DNA of 64,000 nt from Flavobacterium hibisci (GTDB taxonomy: Bacteria > Bacteroidota > Bacteroidia > Flavobacteriales > Flavobacteriaceae). The notes under the pieces are model-generated. The model ran no database searches and had not been told where the DNA came from. It saw nothing but the letters and a program-made list of their open reading frames with translations. The stretch is taken from the NCBI RefSeq assembly GCF_020026925.1, contig NZ_JAIQDW010000019.1, positions 29,273 to 93,272 of the forward strand, written 5' to 3'. The position numbers and the translations under genes are program-made. Below are positions 1-9,112 of this stretch, piece after piece (position 1 is the first letter of the stretch; each line of letters starts with the position of its first letter).

Positions 1-464
1 TCTAAAAGCAATTGGACAATTTCACGGTTTAATTTTGCAGATGCCAGTAATAGCGGCGTTTCTCCGTTGTTGTTCAGTGAATTAACATCAATGCCGGCTT
101 CAAGCAACTTTGTTGCAATTTCAATTTGAGCTGTCTGAACGACTAAATGCAAAAGGCTGTTTCCATATTTGTCGTTTTTGGTAATTTCGGCACCATTTTC
201 TAAAAGATATAAAGCCGTTTGTTTTTGTTTTTGAAGACAGGCAAAATACAAAGGTGTTTCTCCCTGATGGTCTTCGTAATTAATATCGGCCCCGTCTTCG
301 GTCAGGATTTTTACAATATCCAGATAGCCTCTGTGAGCGGCATAATGAATTGCAGTTCTTCCTTTTTCGTCCGTATATTTTACATCTACTTCTTTATTCT
401 GAAGAAGCAATTCGGCTATTTTTCTGTTCCCGTTTTCGCAGGCAATTATAAATGACATTGACAT
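1..464 (-). CDS. Ankyrin-repeat protein, 3' end cut by window edge
   Basis: Reading the minus strand from an ATG at 464 gives an open frame of 154 codons that runs off the left edge. It contains at least four ankyrin repeats, recognisable by units such as GRTAIHYAAHRG, GETPLYFACL, GNSLLHLVVQ and GETPLLLASA followed by the helix ending in LLL. There is no signal peptide, so the product is probably cytoplasmic. Ankyrin repeats bind other proteins; the partner cannot be inferred. The start lies 17 bases downstream of the stop of another ankyrin gene in the same direction, so the two are probably one transcript. A second in-frame ATG (458) is two codons later and is an equally possible start. Confidence 0.8.
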   Translation of the reverse strand, partial: MSMSFIIACENGNRKIAELLLQNKEVDVKYTDEKGRTAIHYAAHRGYLDIVKILTEDGADINYEDHQGETPLYFACLQKQKQTALYLLENGAEITKNDKYGNSLLHLVVQTAQIEIATKLLEAGIDVNSLNNNGETPLLLASAKLNREIVQLLL

Positions 465-481
465 GTATGAGAATTTTAAGT

Positions 482-1663
482 TTATTGTTTCATCAAAAGT
501 TCTACCGTTTTAATTTTCAGATTATCTCCTGAAGCAAGCATTAAGGCAGTTTCATCTTTATCATTAGTAATCGAAATATCGGCTCCCTGTTCTAATAGTA
601 ATTTTACTTTTCGGTAGGTTTCTTTTGCCATTTCTGCATCATAGTTAACGTTGTAAGCGCAGACCTTGTGCAAAATGGTATTTCCATGATTGTCTTGTTC
701 ATTCACATCCAAAGAAACATTTTCTAAAACCGATTTCAGAATGTCTGATTTCTTTTCGACAATAAAATCAATTCCCGATTTGGGCTGCCCGTAATATTGT
801 GCACAAAAGTTCACATCAGCGCCATCAGACAACAATCTCTCTAAAAACCTGATATCACTTTCTGAACCAGAAACAGAACTGATAAAATTAGTCAATAATG
901 TCCGGCCGTCTTTGTTCACAATATTAAAATCAGGTGAAGAAAATGACGCTAAAGCATCGTACATGTCATAAGAAAACTGTTCCGCAACAGCGTAATAAAA
1001 GGCAGTGTTGTCCTGATTGTCTGTTTCGTTTGGATCCGCACCATTTTCAAGTAAGAATAGAATCAATTCTTTTTTATTTCTTTTAACCGCAGCTATAAGC
1101 GGAGTAGCGCCAACAATGTTTTTTTCGTTAATGTCAACTCCACTTTCAAGAAGCAATTTGATGTATTCTTTTACTTTTTCAGCATCTAATCCATAAGTAT
1201 TGAGTGTTTTGAAGATTAAATTTTCGCCGGCATTGTTTTTATATTGGGTATTTGTGCCGAAATCATCAATTAAAACTTTAATGATTTTTGGAGAAATACC
1301 TTTTTCAAGGAAATATCCCAGCAAAGTCTGATCGCTGATTTCGTCATTCAGATTGTCCATTTTCGACATTAATTCTTTAAAAAAAGAGATTGATTCTTCG
1401 TCATCTTTTAAATAAAGGCACAAAGGAGCAAAAATTGATTTGTCAAAACTGTCCAGCTCGTAGATATCAGTTTCGATGATGCGGGCTTTTATTAGTTTTT
1501 CTATAAAATTAATTTCTTTGGCTTCAATTATTTTGGCTGCGATTTGAGAAAAATTGTTTTTAAGATATTGTTCATTAAATTTTTCTCCGTTATTTAAAGA
1601 TTCTCTGGCCTCGTCAAATTTTCCCTGGAAAAGGAAATTTTCAATCTGGTTTTGTGTTTGCAT
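482..1663 (-). CDS. Ankyrin-repeat protein
   Basis: This 393-residue protein has a helical N-terminal half without clear repeats (about residues 1-135), then divergent ankyrin units: GENLIFKTLNTYG, GATPLIAAVKRN, NTAFYYAVAEQ, GRTLLTNFISS, GNTILHKVCAYN and DETALMLASGDN. No signal peptide or membrane segment is seen, so it is probably cytoplasmic. It is followed after 17 bases by a second ankyrin gene, so the pair is likely co-transcribed. The divergent neighbour across 361 bases is ricT. Function is unknown; ankyrin domains mediate protein-protein contacts. In Flavobacteria such tandem ankyrin genes are common chromosomal genes and not by themselves a sign of host interaction. Confidence 0.8.
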   Translation of the reverse strand: MQTQNQIENFLFQGKFDEARESLNNGEKFNEQYLKNNFSQIAAKIIEAKEINFIEKLIKARIIETDIYELDSFDKSIFAPLCLYLKDDEESISFFKELMSKMDNLNDEISDQTLLGYFLEKGISPKIIKVLIDDFGTNTQYKNNAGENLIFKTLNTYGLDAEKVKEYIKLLLESGVDINEKNIVGATPLIAAVKRNKKELILFLLENGADPNETDNQDNTAFYYAVAEQFSYDMYDALASFSSPDFNIVNKDGRTLLTNFISSVSGSESDIRFLERLLSDGADVNFCAQYYGQPKSGIDFIVEKKSDILKSVLENVSLDVNEQDNHGNTILHKVCAYNVNYDAEMAKETYRKVKLLLEQGADISITNDKDETALMLASGDNLKIKTVELLMKQ

Positions 1664-2024
1664 TTGAATATATTTTAAAAAAATTAAAGTTTAGTTTCAA
1701 CTCAGGTTTTGTTTGTAATTATGGACTTCACAAACGATGCTGTAAGATAAAACATAAAACTCAGAAATATATTTCAGGATAAAAATTAAAAGTTACATTT
1801 TAACCGATAAAACATGCAGAATACAATTTTTAAGCAAAAATATCATAAACCCCAAGCTGACCTCACAGCTGGATTATGAAATACGGAAGATAAAAAACGA
1901 ATGATATTTTATTTAACAACCCTTTAGTTTTAATCCATAAAATGCAAACTAAAAAAAATACTATCTTTACCGATCAAACGTTTATGAACTTAAGTTGCAC
2001 TTTTGCAACACTACATATATAATT
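1664..2024. other. Intergenic region between ankyrin gene and ricT
   Basis: This 361-base divergent spacer must hold the promoters of both flanking genes. No strong TAnnTTTG box is visible; TATCTTTA at 1962-1969 is a weak candidate for ricT. A short hairpin (GTTGC/GCAAC, 1994-1998 and 2005-2009) lies 15 bases before the ricT start, and a weaker one (AGCTG/CAGCT) at 1855-1870. No small open reading frame of convincing composition was seen. Confidence 0.4.
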
Positions 2025-3407
2025 ATGGCATGTACAAGTTGTTCAACCTCAGATGGCGGCGCACCAAAAGGTTGTAAAAATAATGGGACTTGCGGCACCG
2101 ACAGCTGCAATAAATTAACGGTTTTTGACTGGCTTTCGAACATGAGTCCGTCTAATGGAGAAGCAATTTTTGATTGTGTTGAGGTTCGTTTTAAAAACGG
2201 CCGTAAGGAATTTTTTAGAAATACAGAGAAATTAACTTTAAGTATTGGTGATATTGTAGCAACTGTAGCATCACCAGGGCATGATATTGGAATAGTTACA
2301 TTGACAGGCGAATTGGTAAAAATTCAAATGAAGAAAAAAGGAGTAAATCCGGACAGTAACGAAGTACCTAAAATTTACAGAAAAGCATCTCAAAAAGATA
2401 TCGATATCTGGTCTGTAGCACGTGATCGTGAAGAACCAATGAAAGTTCGTGCACGTGAACTGGCAATTCAGCATAAACTGGAAATGAAAATTTCGGATAT
2501 TGAATTTCAGGGAGACGGATCAAAAGCAACATTTTACTACACCGCAAATGATCGTGTCGATTTCAGAATGCTGATTAAGGATTTTGCTAAAGAATTCAGT
2601 ACAAGAGTCGAAATGAAACAAGTTGGTTTCCGTCAGGAAGCAGCTCGTTTAGGCGGAATTGGCTCTTGCGGAAGAGAACTTTGCTGTTCGACCTGGTTAA
2701 CAGATTTTAGAAGTGTCAATACATCGGCGGCTCGTTACCAGCAGTTATCATTGAATCCGCAAAAATTAGCAGGACAATGCGGGAAACTAAAATGCTGTCT
2801 AAACTATGAGTTAGATACTTACATGGACGCATTAAAAGATTTTCCGGATTATGATACTAAACTGATTACGGAAAAAGGTGATGCAGTTTGCCAGAAACAG
2901 GATATTTTTAAAGGATTAATGTGGTTTGCTTATACTAATAATTTTGCAAACTGGCATGTTTTGAAAATAGATCAGGTAAAAGAAATCATTGCCGAAAACA
3001 AACAAAAAAACAAGGTTTCTTCTTTGGAAGATTTCGCTATAGAAGTAACTTTAGAACCTGAAAAAGACTTCAATAATGCAATGGGTCAGGAAAGTTTAAC
3101 CCGTTTTGACCAGCCTAAAAAGAAGAAAAAGCCAAACCGCAAACGTAAACCAAATGCTGAAGCGGCTACTGTTGGTGCTCCGCAGAAACCACTACAGGAA
3201 AAAAATACCAATAACGCGAAACCTGCCGGAAATAATAATGCGAACAATGGTAACAATTTGATTAAACCAAACAACCCAAATAAGCAAAATCATAAGAAAA
3301 AGCATAATTCGAATAAAAACAACGCGAATAAGCCTAGTTCAAATGAGAATAAACCAGCTGAACCAAGAAAACCTATAATTATTACTAAAAATGAGAATAA
3401 AAAATAG
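2025..3407 (+). CDS. ricT: RicT-like PSP1-domain protein
   Basis: This 460-residue protein matches the PSP1/YaaT family, annotated in Bacteroidota as regulatory iron-sulfur-containing complex subunit RicT. The PSP1 core covers about residues 40-260, with the family cysteine clusters GSCGRELCCSTW and QCGKLKCCLNYE. The N-terminus adds a Cys-rich segment starting MACTSC. The last 100 residues are a low-complexity Lys/Asn/Pro tail, probably disordered. I chose the ATG at 2025; a TTG ten codons upstream extends the frame but adds residues not typical of the family. In Bacillus, RicT acts with RicA and RicF in RNA-processing control. Its role here is not established. It overlaps gldH by 17 bases. 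Confidence 0.82.
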   Translation: MACTSCSTSDGGAPKGCKNNGTCGTDSCNKLTVFDWLSNMSPSNGEAIFDCVEVRFKNGRKEFFRNTEKLTLSIGDIVATVASPGHDIGIVTLTGELVKIQMKKKGVNPDSNEVPKIYRKASQKDIDIWSVARDREEPMKVRARELAIQHKLEMKISDIEFQGDGSKATFYYTANDRVDFRMLIKDFAKEFSTRVEMKQVGFRQEAARLGGIGSCGRELCCSTWLTDFRSVNTSAARYQQLSLNPQKLAGQCGKLKCCLNYELDTYMDALKDFPDYDTKLITEKGDAVCQKQDIFKGLMWFAYTNNFANWHVLKIDQVKEIIAENKQKNKVSSLEDFAIEVTLEPEKDFNNAMGQESLTRFDQPKKKKKPNRKRKPNAEAATVGAPQKPLQEKNTNNAKPAGNNNANNGNNLIKPNNPNKQNHKKKHNSNKNNANKPSSNENKPAEPRKPIIITKNENKK

Positions 3408-3876
3408 CGGAATTCTTTTTTTGGCAGCTATACTTCTTTTTTCATGTGATAAAAAAAGAGTATTTGATGAGTACAAATCCGTTGGAAGTGCCTGGCACAA
3501 AGACAGTATTGTAACCTTCGATCTGCCGGTTTTAGACTCCACAAAAAGATACGATTTATTTGTAAATGTGCGCGACAACAACAATTATCCTTTCAGTAAT
3601 TTGTTTTTAATTGTAGCTATCGAAATGCCAAACGGATTTACGAAAGTTGATACATTAGAATATCAAATGGCAAATCCTGACGGAACACTTTTAGGAAATG
3701 GTTTTTCGGATATTAAAGAAAGCAAACTGTATTTAAGAGAAAATGTTAAGTTTAGGGGCAAATACAAAGTGCACATCAAACAAGCCGTAAGACAATCAGG
3801 AAAAATTCCGGGAGTTCAGGAATTAGAAGGTATTACAGATGTAGGTTTTAGAATAGAACAAAAAGATCAGAAATAG
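3391..3876 (+). CDS. gldH: Gliding motility lipoprotein GldH
   Basis: This 161-residue protein has a lipoprotein signal: a hydrophobic stretch ending in LLFSC, so Cys19 would be lipidated. It has the GldH-family body (DEYKSVGSAWHKDSIVTFDL; later LYLRENVKFRGKYKVHIKQAVR). GldH is needed for gliding in Flavobacterium johnsoniae and sits in the cell envelope with the other Gld proteins. The gene begins inside the end of ricT and stops 2 bases before the PBP1A gene, so the three are translationally linked. This is one of the strongest pointers to a flavobacterial source. The exact molecular role of GldH is not known. Confidence 0.9.
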   Translation: MRIKNSGILFLAAILLFSCDKKRVFDEYKSVGSAWHKDSIVTFDLPVLDSTKRYDLFVNVRDNNNYPFSNLFLIVAIEMPNGFTKVDTLEYQMANPDGTLLGNGFSDIKESKLYLRENVKFRGKYKVHIKQAVRQSGKIPGVQELEGITDVGFRIEQKDQK

Positions 3877-3878
3877 TT

Positions 3879-6188
3879 ATGGCTGCTAAAAAAAACAATC
3901 AAACAAACAGTACAAAGGATATTAAATACTATCAAAAAAAATTCTGGAGAATCTTTGCTTATGGATTATTAGGTGTTTTGGCCTTTTTTCTATTTGCGTC
4001 ATGGGGACTTTTTGGTTCGATGCCTTCTTTTGAAGATTTAGAAAATCCGGATTCTAATCTGGCTACTGAAATCATTTCTTCAGATGGAGTGGTAATTGGT
4101 AAGTACTTTAAAACCAATAGATCTCAGCTTAAATATTCAGATTTGCCAAAAAATCTGGTAGATGCTTTGGTAGCTACCGAAGATGCCCGTTTTTATGAGC
4201 ATTCAGGTATTGATGGCCGTGGAACTTTGCGTGCTGCTTTTTCTCTGGGGACCAATGGAGGAGCCAGTACCATTACGCAACAATTAGCAAAACAGTTATT
4301 TCATCGCGGAGGATCCAGTTTTCTGCCTTTTCGAATAGTACAAAAAATAAAAGAATGGATTATTGCTATCCGTCTCGAAAGACAATATACCAAAAATGAA
4401 ATTTTGGCGATGTACTGTAATGTATATGATTTTGGAAACTACGCAGTTGGGGTAAGTTCAGCGGCTCAAACCTATTTTTCTAAAGATCCTAAGGACTTAA
4501 CTATAGACGAATCAGCAATTTTAGTTGGAATGTTTAATAATTCCTCTCTTTACAATCCGTTGCGAAATCCTGAAGGAGTTAAAAACCGTCGTGATGTGGT
4601 ATTGGGCCAAATGGTGAAAGCCAAAATGATTACGGAGGCTCAAAAAGAAAAATATAAGGCATTACCAATAGCTTTGAAATTTAAATTAGAAAGCCACCGT
4701 GAGGGTATGGCAACTTATTTTAGGGAATATCTTCGTGATTACATGAAAAAGTGGATGGCAGACAACAAAAAACCAGATGGATCTGATTATGATATTTATA
4801 AAGATGGTTTAAAAATCTACACCACTATAGATTCAAGAATGCAGGCCCATGCCGAAGAGGCGGTTGCAGAGCACATGAAAAATTTGCAACAGCAGTTTTT
4901 TATTGAAATGAAGACCAATAAAAATGCCCCTTTCGTAAATATTACAAAAGCTGAAACCGACAGAATCATGATGCAGGCTATGAAGAATTCTGTTCGTTGG
5001 GCTCAAATGAAGGAAATGGATAAGAGTGAAGATGATATTATTGCATCTTTCAAGGTAAAAACAAAAATGAGAGTCTTTACCTGGAAAGGAGAGCGCGATA
5101 CTACCATGACACCATTGGATTCTATTCGTTATTACAAACACTTTTTGCAGTCGGGCTTAATGGCGATGGAACCGCAAACAGGTGCAATTAAAGCATGGGT
5201 TGGCGGAATCAATTATAAATATTTCCAATACGATCACGTAGGGCAGGGAGCAAGACAGGTAGGATCTACTTTTAAACCGTTTGTTTATGCGACAGCTATT
5301 GAGCAATTGAATATGTCCCCTTGTGATTCCATTTTAGACGGACCGTTTATGATTCGTAAAGGGCGTCATCATGTTACAGAAGACTGGGAGCCAAGAAACT
5401 CTGATTACAGATATCGCGGAATGGTTACTTTAAAACAAGCTTTAGCAGCTTCAATCAATACCGTTTCTGCAAAATTAATTGACAGAACAAGTCCGGAAGC
5501 TGTTGTAGAACTTACACGAAAATTAGGTGTTAAAACTGAAATTCCGGTCCAGCCTTCCATCGCATTAGGAGCTGTTGATATTACTGTTGAAGATATGGTT
5601 GCCGCATACAGTACATTCGCAAATCAGGGTGTGTATGTAAAACCTCAGTTTTTAAGCCGTATTGAAAATAAAAGCGGGGAGGTTATTTATGAACCAATTC
5701 CAGAATCGCATGACGTTTTAAATAAAGATATAGCGTTTGCTGTAATCAAGTTGCTTCAGGGAGTTACAGAAACCGGTTCGGGTGCACGTTTGCGTACGCA
5801 GGGCGGAGGTAACGGAGACAATCGCTGGACAGGTTATCCATATATGTTTACAAATCCTATTGCGGGTAAAACCGGTACAACACAAAATCAGTCTGATGGA
5901 TGGTTTATGGGAATGGTTCCAAATCTGGTTACCGGAGTGTGGGTAGGCTGTGAGGACCGTTCAGCCCGTTTCAAAAGTTTAACTTATGGTCAGGGAGCTA
6001 CAGCTGCATTGCCGGTTTGGGCTTACTTTATGAAAAAATGTTATGCCGATCCGGCACTTCAGGTTTCAAAAGCAGAATTTGAACGTCCGGCGAATCTTTC
6101 CATTAAAGTAGATTGCTATACCAGACCCGCTGCTGTAGTAAAAGACTCGACTCAGACAGAACAAAATACAGATGAGTTCGAACTATAG
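3879..6188 (+). CDS. Penicillin-binding protein 1A (transglycosylase/transpeptidase)
   Basis: This 769-residue class A penicillin-binding protein polymerises and cross-links peptidoglycan at the inner membrane. A short cytoplasmic tail precedes one membrane segment (about residues 25-45). The GT51 domain follows, with EDARFYEHSGIDGRG (catalytic Glu101) and GGASTITQQLAKQLF (127-141). The transpeptidase domain has GSTFK (Ser463, Lys466), an SIN motif and KTGTT at 664. The length is normal for the family. It starts 2 bases after gldH and is followed by a strong terminator, so it closes the ricT-gldH-pbp operon. Confidence 0.92.
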   Translation: MAAKKNNQTNSTKDIKYYQKKFWRIFAYGLLGVLAFFLFASWGLFGSMPSFEDLENPDSNLATEIISSDGVVIGKYFKTNRSQLKYSDLPKNLVDALVATEDARFYEHSGIDGRGTLRAAFSLGTNGGASTITQQLAKQLFHRGGSSFLPFRIVQKIKEWIIAIRLERQYTKNEILAMYCNVYDFGNYAVGVSSAAQTYFSKDPKDLTIDESAILVGMFNNSSLYNPLRNPEGVKNRRDVVLGQMVKAKMITEAQKEKYKALPIALKFKLESHREGMATYFREYLRDYMKKWMADNKKPDGSDYDIYKDGLKIYTTIDSRMQAHAEEAVAEHMKNLQQQFFIEMKTNKNAPFVNITKAETDRIMMQAMKNSVRWAQMKEMDKSEDDIIASFKVKTKMRVFTWKGERDTTMTPLDSIRYYKHFLQSGLMAMEPQTGAIKAWVGGINYKYFQYDHVGQGARQVGSTFKPFVYATAIEQLNMSPCDSILDGPFMIRKGRHHVTEDWEPRNSDYRYRGMVTLKQALAASINTVSAKLIDRTSPEAVVELTRKLGVKTEIPVQPSIALGAVDITVEDMVAAYSTFANQGVYVKPQFLSRIENKSGEVIYEPIPESHDVLNKDIAFAVIKLLQGVTETGSGARLRTQGGGNGDNRWTGYPYMFTNPIAGKTGTTQNQSDGWFMGMVPNLVTGVWVGCEDRSARFKSLTYGQGATAALPVWAYFMKKCYADPALQVSKAEFERPANLSIKVDCYTRPAAVVKDSTQTEQNTDEFEL

Positions 6189-6210
6189 TTTTAGCTTTTT
6201 TAAAATATAA

Positions 6211-6265
6211 AAAATATCCTTTTGTTGATATCTTAAATCAGATAAATACAAAAGGATATTTTTTT
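6211..6265 (+). terminator. Rho-independent terminator after the PBP1A gene
   Basis: A perfect 15-bp inverted repeat (6211-6225 and 6248-6262) with a 22-base loop is followed by a T run. It lies 22 bases after the stop of the penicillin-binding protein gene and closes the ricT-gldH-pbp unit. Confidence 0.8.
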
Positions 6266-6357
6266 GATGGATGTAGATTTATTTTTACGAAATCGTTATA
6301 ATTTAATCTAAAAATCTTATTTTTATCAAAACTACTCAGTAATAAAGACAGTTTGTT

Positions 6358-7059
6358 ATGATTACAAAAAAAGTAAACAATGTCCAGGAAGCTATAACAG
6401 GTATCGAATCCGGAATGACCATCATGTTTGGCGGATTTGGTCTTTGCGGAATTCCTGAAAATACCATTGCAGCCTTAGTTAAAACCCAGATTTCAGATTT
6501 AACCTGTATTTCCAATAATGCAGGTGTTGACGATTTTGGTTTAGGATTGCTTCTTCAGAAGAAACAAATCAAAAAGATGATTTCCTCTTATGTGGGTGAA
6601 AATGCGGAGTTCGAACGTCAGATGCTTTCTGGTGAATTAGAAGTTGAGCTCACACCTCAGGGAACTTTAGCAGAAAGATGCCGTGCCGCTCAGGCTGGAA
6701 TTCCCGCTTTTTTTACACCTGCAGGTTACGGTACCGAAGTTGCAGAAGGAAAAGAAGTACGTGAATTCAACGGAAAAATGCACATTATGGAAGAAGCTTT
6801 CAAAGCCGATTTTGCCATTGTAAAAGCATGGAAAGGAGATGAAGCCGGAAACCTGATTTTCAAAGGAACAGCCAGAAATTTTAACGCCTGTATGGCCGGT
6901 GCAGCAAAAATTACGATTGCTGAGGTAGAAGAATTAGTTCCTGTTGGAACTCTGGATCCGAATCAAATTCATATACCGGGCATAATGGTACAGCGTATTT
7001 TTCAGGGCGAAAAGTTTGAGAAGAGAATTGAGCAACGTACTGTTCGCCTAAAGAATTAG
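6358..7059 (+). CDS. scoA: Succinyl-CoA:3-ketoacid CoA-transferase subunit A
   Basis: This 233-residue protein is the A subunit of a class I CoA-transferase. The N-terminal GGFGLCGIPENTI signature is diagnostic, followed by CISNNAGVDDFGLG and the FFTPAGYGTEVAEGKE region. With subunit B it moves CoA from succinyl-CoA to acetoacetate or a related 3-oxoacid, linking ketone and branched-chain amino-acid catabolism to the TCA cycle. The enzyme is cytoplasmic. Subunit B follows in the same direction after an unusual 182-base repeat-bearing gap. Substrate preference cannot be read from sequence alone. Confidence 0.88.
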   Translation: MITKKVNNVQEAITGIESGMTIMFGGFGLCGIPENTIAALVKTQISDLTCISNNAGVDDFGLGLLLQKKQIKKMISSYVGENAEFERQMLSGELEVELTPQGTLAERCRAAQAGIPAFFTPAGYGTEVAEGKEVREFNGKMHIMEEAFKADFAIVKAWKGDEAGNLIFKGTARNFNACMAGAAKITIAEVEELVPVGTLDPNQIHIPGIMVQRIFQGEKFEKRIEQRTVRLKN

Positions 7060-7106
7060 ATAATGAGATAATTTGTCAATTAGATAATTCTTTATGTGTG
7101 TTTTAA

Positions 7107-7206
7107 ATTATCTAATTATCAAATTGGCAGATTTAGAAATTGAGATGATGGGACAATTAGATAATTAACCAGATTGTGGAGAACATTATCTAATTATCAA
7201 ATTGGC
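7107..7206. repeat. Direct repeats in the scoA-scoB gap
   Basis: Two identical 22-base copies (7107-7128 and 7185-7206) of an AT-rich sequence built on ATTATCTAATTATC are spaced 78 bases apart, each followed by a related ATTTAGAAATTGA stretch. Between and before them are further ATTAGATAATT pieces, so the gap is largely made of self-complementary units. Confidence 0.7.
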
Positions 7207-7241
7207 TAATTGGCACATTTAGAAATTGACACATTAAAATT

Positions 7242-7898
7242 ATGGGACTTAGTAAAGAAGATATAGCAAAACGAATTGCAAAGGAAGTTAAAGACCGTTA
7301 TTTTGTCAATCTGGGTATCGGGATTCCGACATTGGTAGCGAATTACGTGCGTGAGGATATTTCGGTAGAGTTTCAAAGTGAAAACGGAGTTTTGGGTATG
7401 GGGCCTTTCCCTTTTGCCGGAGAAGAAGATGCCGATATTATCAATGCAGGAAAGCAAACCATTACGACGCTTCCGGGAGCGAGTTTCTTTGATTCGGCTT
7501 TTAGTTTCGGAATGATCCGAAGCCAGAAAGTGGATCTGACAATTTTGGGTGCAATGGAGGTTTCTGAAAATGGTGACATTGCCAACTGGAAAATTCCGGG
7601 CAAAATGGTAAAAGGAATGGGAGGTGCTATGGATTTGGTGGCTTCCGCCGAAAATATCATCGTTGCCATGATGCATGTTAACAAAGCAGGAGAATCAAAA
7701 ATTCTAAAAAAATGTACTTTACCATTAACGGGCGTAGGCTGCGTTAAAAAGGTCGTAACTGAGCTTGCTGTTCTCGAAGTAACAGAAAAAGGTTTTAAGC
7801 TCTTAGAACGTGCGCCAGGAGTTTCTGTCGAGAACATCATCACTTCAACCGAAGCTGATTTGATAATTGAGGGGGAAATTCCGGAAATGGTATTTTAA
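7242..7898 (+). CDS. scoB: Succinyl-CoA:3-ketoacid CoA-transferase subunit B
   Basis: This 218-residue protein is the B subunit of the same CoA-transferase. It carries the catalytic glutamate in SENGVLGMGPFPF, which forms the glutamyl-CoA thioester in this family, and the LGIGIPTLVANYV start region. The remainder (GAMEVSENGDIANWKIPGK, KGMGGAMDLV) matches the family throughout. It pairs with the upstream A subunit. Two open frames on the opposite strand across this gene are shadows. Confidence 0.9.
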   Translation: MGLSKEDIAKRIAKEVKDRYFVNLGIGIPTLVANYVREDISVEFQSENGVLGMGPFPFAGEEDADIINAGKQTITTLPGASFFDSAFSFGMIRSQKVDLTILGAMEVSENGDIANWKIPGKMVKGMGGAMDLVASAENIIVAMMHVNKAGESKILKKCTLPLTGVGCVKKVVTELAVLEVTEKGFKLLERAPGVSVENIITSTEADLIIEGEIPEMVF

Positions 7899-7977
7899 AT
7901 AAATGCTAAAATGAACTTAGCTAAATATTGGATTAAAAGCCAAAATGCAGATAAATTAGTTTGTCAAAAAAATACCT

Positions 7978-7985
7978 TAAATTTG
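7978..7985 (+). promoter_or_regulatory. Candidate -7 box for the restriction genes
   Basis: TAAATTTG fits the Bacteroidota -7 consensus TAnnTTTG and ends 23 bases before the restriction endonuclease ATG. The nearest upstream TTTG (7960-7963) is only 14 bases away, shorter than the usual 17-23, so only the -7 element is well supported. Confidence 0.4.
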
Positions 7986-8008
7986 ACGATTAATATTTAA
8001 GAAGAATA

Positions 8009-9112
8009 ATGAGTTATTACGATAGAATTACAGAATTAACGAGAAATATTCCTACTACTCTAGTAGATTTTGCTTTACCTCGAAAGCAAGCAAATTCTCC
8101 TACTCAAGCAACATCTAATTTTATTACAAACAAAGAACAGGGTGATTGGGCTGAAGATTTAATTACTAGGGCAATTAATGAAAATTCAAAGAACTTTATT
8201 GCAGTTAAATATGGTAAATCAGATGATTTGGTTGCAGGTGAATTAGGTTTTGATAAATTCTATAAAGAATTCCAAATAGAATTGGATACTATCGGTAAGC
8301 GACCAGACTTATTGATATTTAAAAAGGAAGATTTTGATGATTCATTAGGATTAAATATTAGCCAACTGCCACACGCTGAAATAACTGAATATGTAAAAAA
8401 AGCAATTGCTGGAATTGAAGTTAGGTCAAGTGCTTTTTTAATTGACCAATACGAATTAGCAATGCAAGCCAGGACAGAAAGATTTGCACAAATTGCACTA
8501 AATACAAAAGAATTAATCCTTTCTGAATATATTGACATATTAGAAAATCATCCAGTTCGCAGTACATATATTCCAATTTTAAATAGCATTACTCCTACAA
8601 CTTTAAACGCAATAGATTTTAGAGTTCCAAGCTGGAGTTCAAATGAGCGATTAATGGAGGTTAAAGCGCTTTTTTCAAAATTGAAAGTTGCATTGAAAGA
8701 AATTCAGAAAAGAGATTATCTTTCTATAACTCCAAAGGTAGAGGATATTAAAGTTGTTTATAAATGGATTGAAACATTTCATGTACCTCATTTTTATTTT
8801 CAAGTTTTTTTCGATAAAGCATATGGCATTTCATTTGAACAAATTTTAGAAATCATTTCAAATAGTGATAATGAAGGAACCATATTTTCTGTCGAAAAAG
8901 ATACAGGAAATCAAAATAAAACAACTATTAAAATTAAATCTAAATCAGGAATTCCGATCGCATCAAAAGTTGATGAACCATTACATCAGAGTGTTAGAAA
9001 GGAAATGGATAGAGGTCGTCTTTTATTTTATGTAACTTTTAAAGGGGGAACCGCTTATCTTGATATTGATAATTTAAGAGAAATTTTAGGAATTGAAGAA
9101 ATAGAATTTTAA
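8009..9112 (+). CDS. Probable AccI-like type II restriction endonuclease
   Basis: This 367-residue protein overlaps an N6-adenine methyltransferase gene by one base (TAATG), the classic layout of a type II restriction-modification pair. From memory it resembles the AccI endonuclease family in length and N-terminal region (NKEQGDWAEDLI). A possible PD-(D/E)xK-type centre is RPDLLIF (Asp100) followed by GIEVRSS (Glu137, with Arg where Lys is usual). AccI cuts GTMKAC; specificity here is inferred only by family resemblance. The gene is much richer in A and T than its neighbours and has a TAAATTTG box upstream. It could instead be a related HincII- or other-specificity enzyme. Confidence 0.62.
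   Translation: MSYYDRITELTRNIPTTLVDFALPRKQANSPTQATSNFITNKEQGDWAEDLITRAINENSKNFIAVKYGKSDDLVAGELGFDKFYKEFQIELDTIGKRPDLLIFKKEDFDDSLGLNISQLPHAEITEYVKKAIAGIEVRSSAFLIDQYELAMQARTERFAQIALNTKELILSEYIDILENHPVRSTYIPILNSITPTTLNAIDFRVPSWSSNERLMEVKALFSKLKVALKEIQKRDYLSITPKVEDIKVVYKWIETFHVPHFYFQVFFDKAYGISFEQILEIISNSDNEGTIFSVEKDTGNQNKTTIKIKSKSGIPIASKVDEPLHQSVRKEMDRGRLLFYVTFKGGTAYLDIDNLREILGIEEIEF

Noticed and set aside
7206..7843. Two long open frames on the minus strand across scoB
   Set aside because: They mirror the codon pattern of a clear CoA-transferase subunit and have no family-like sequence.
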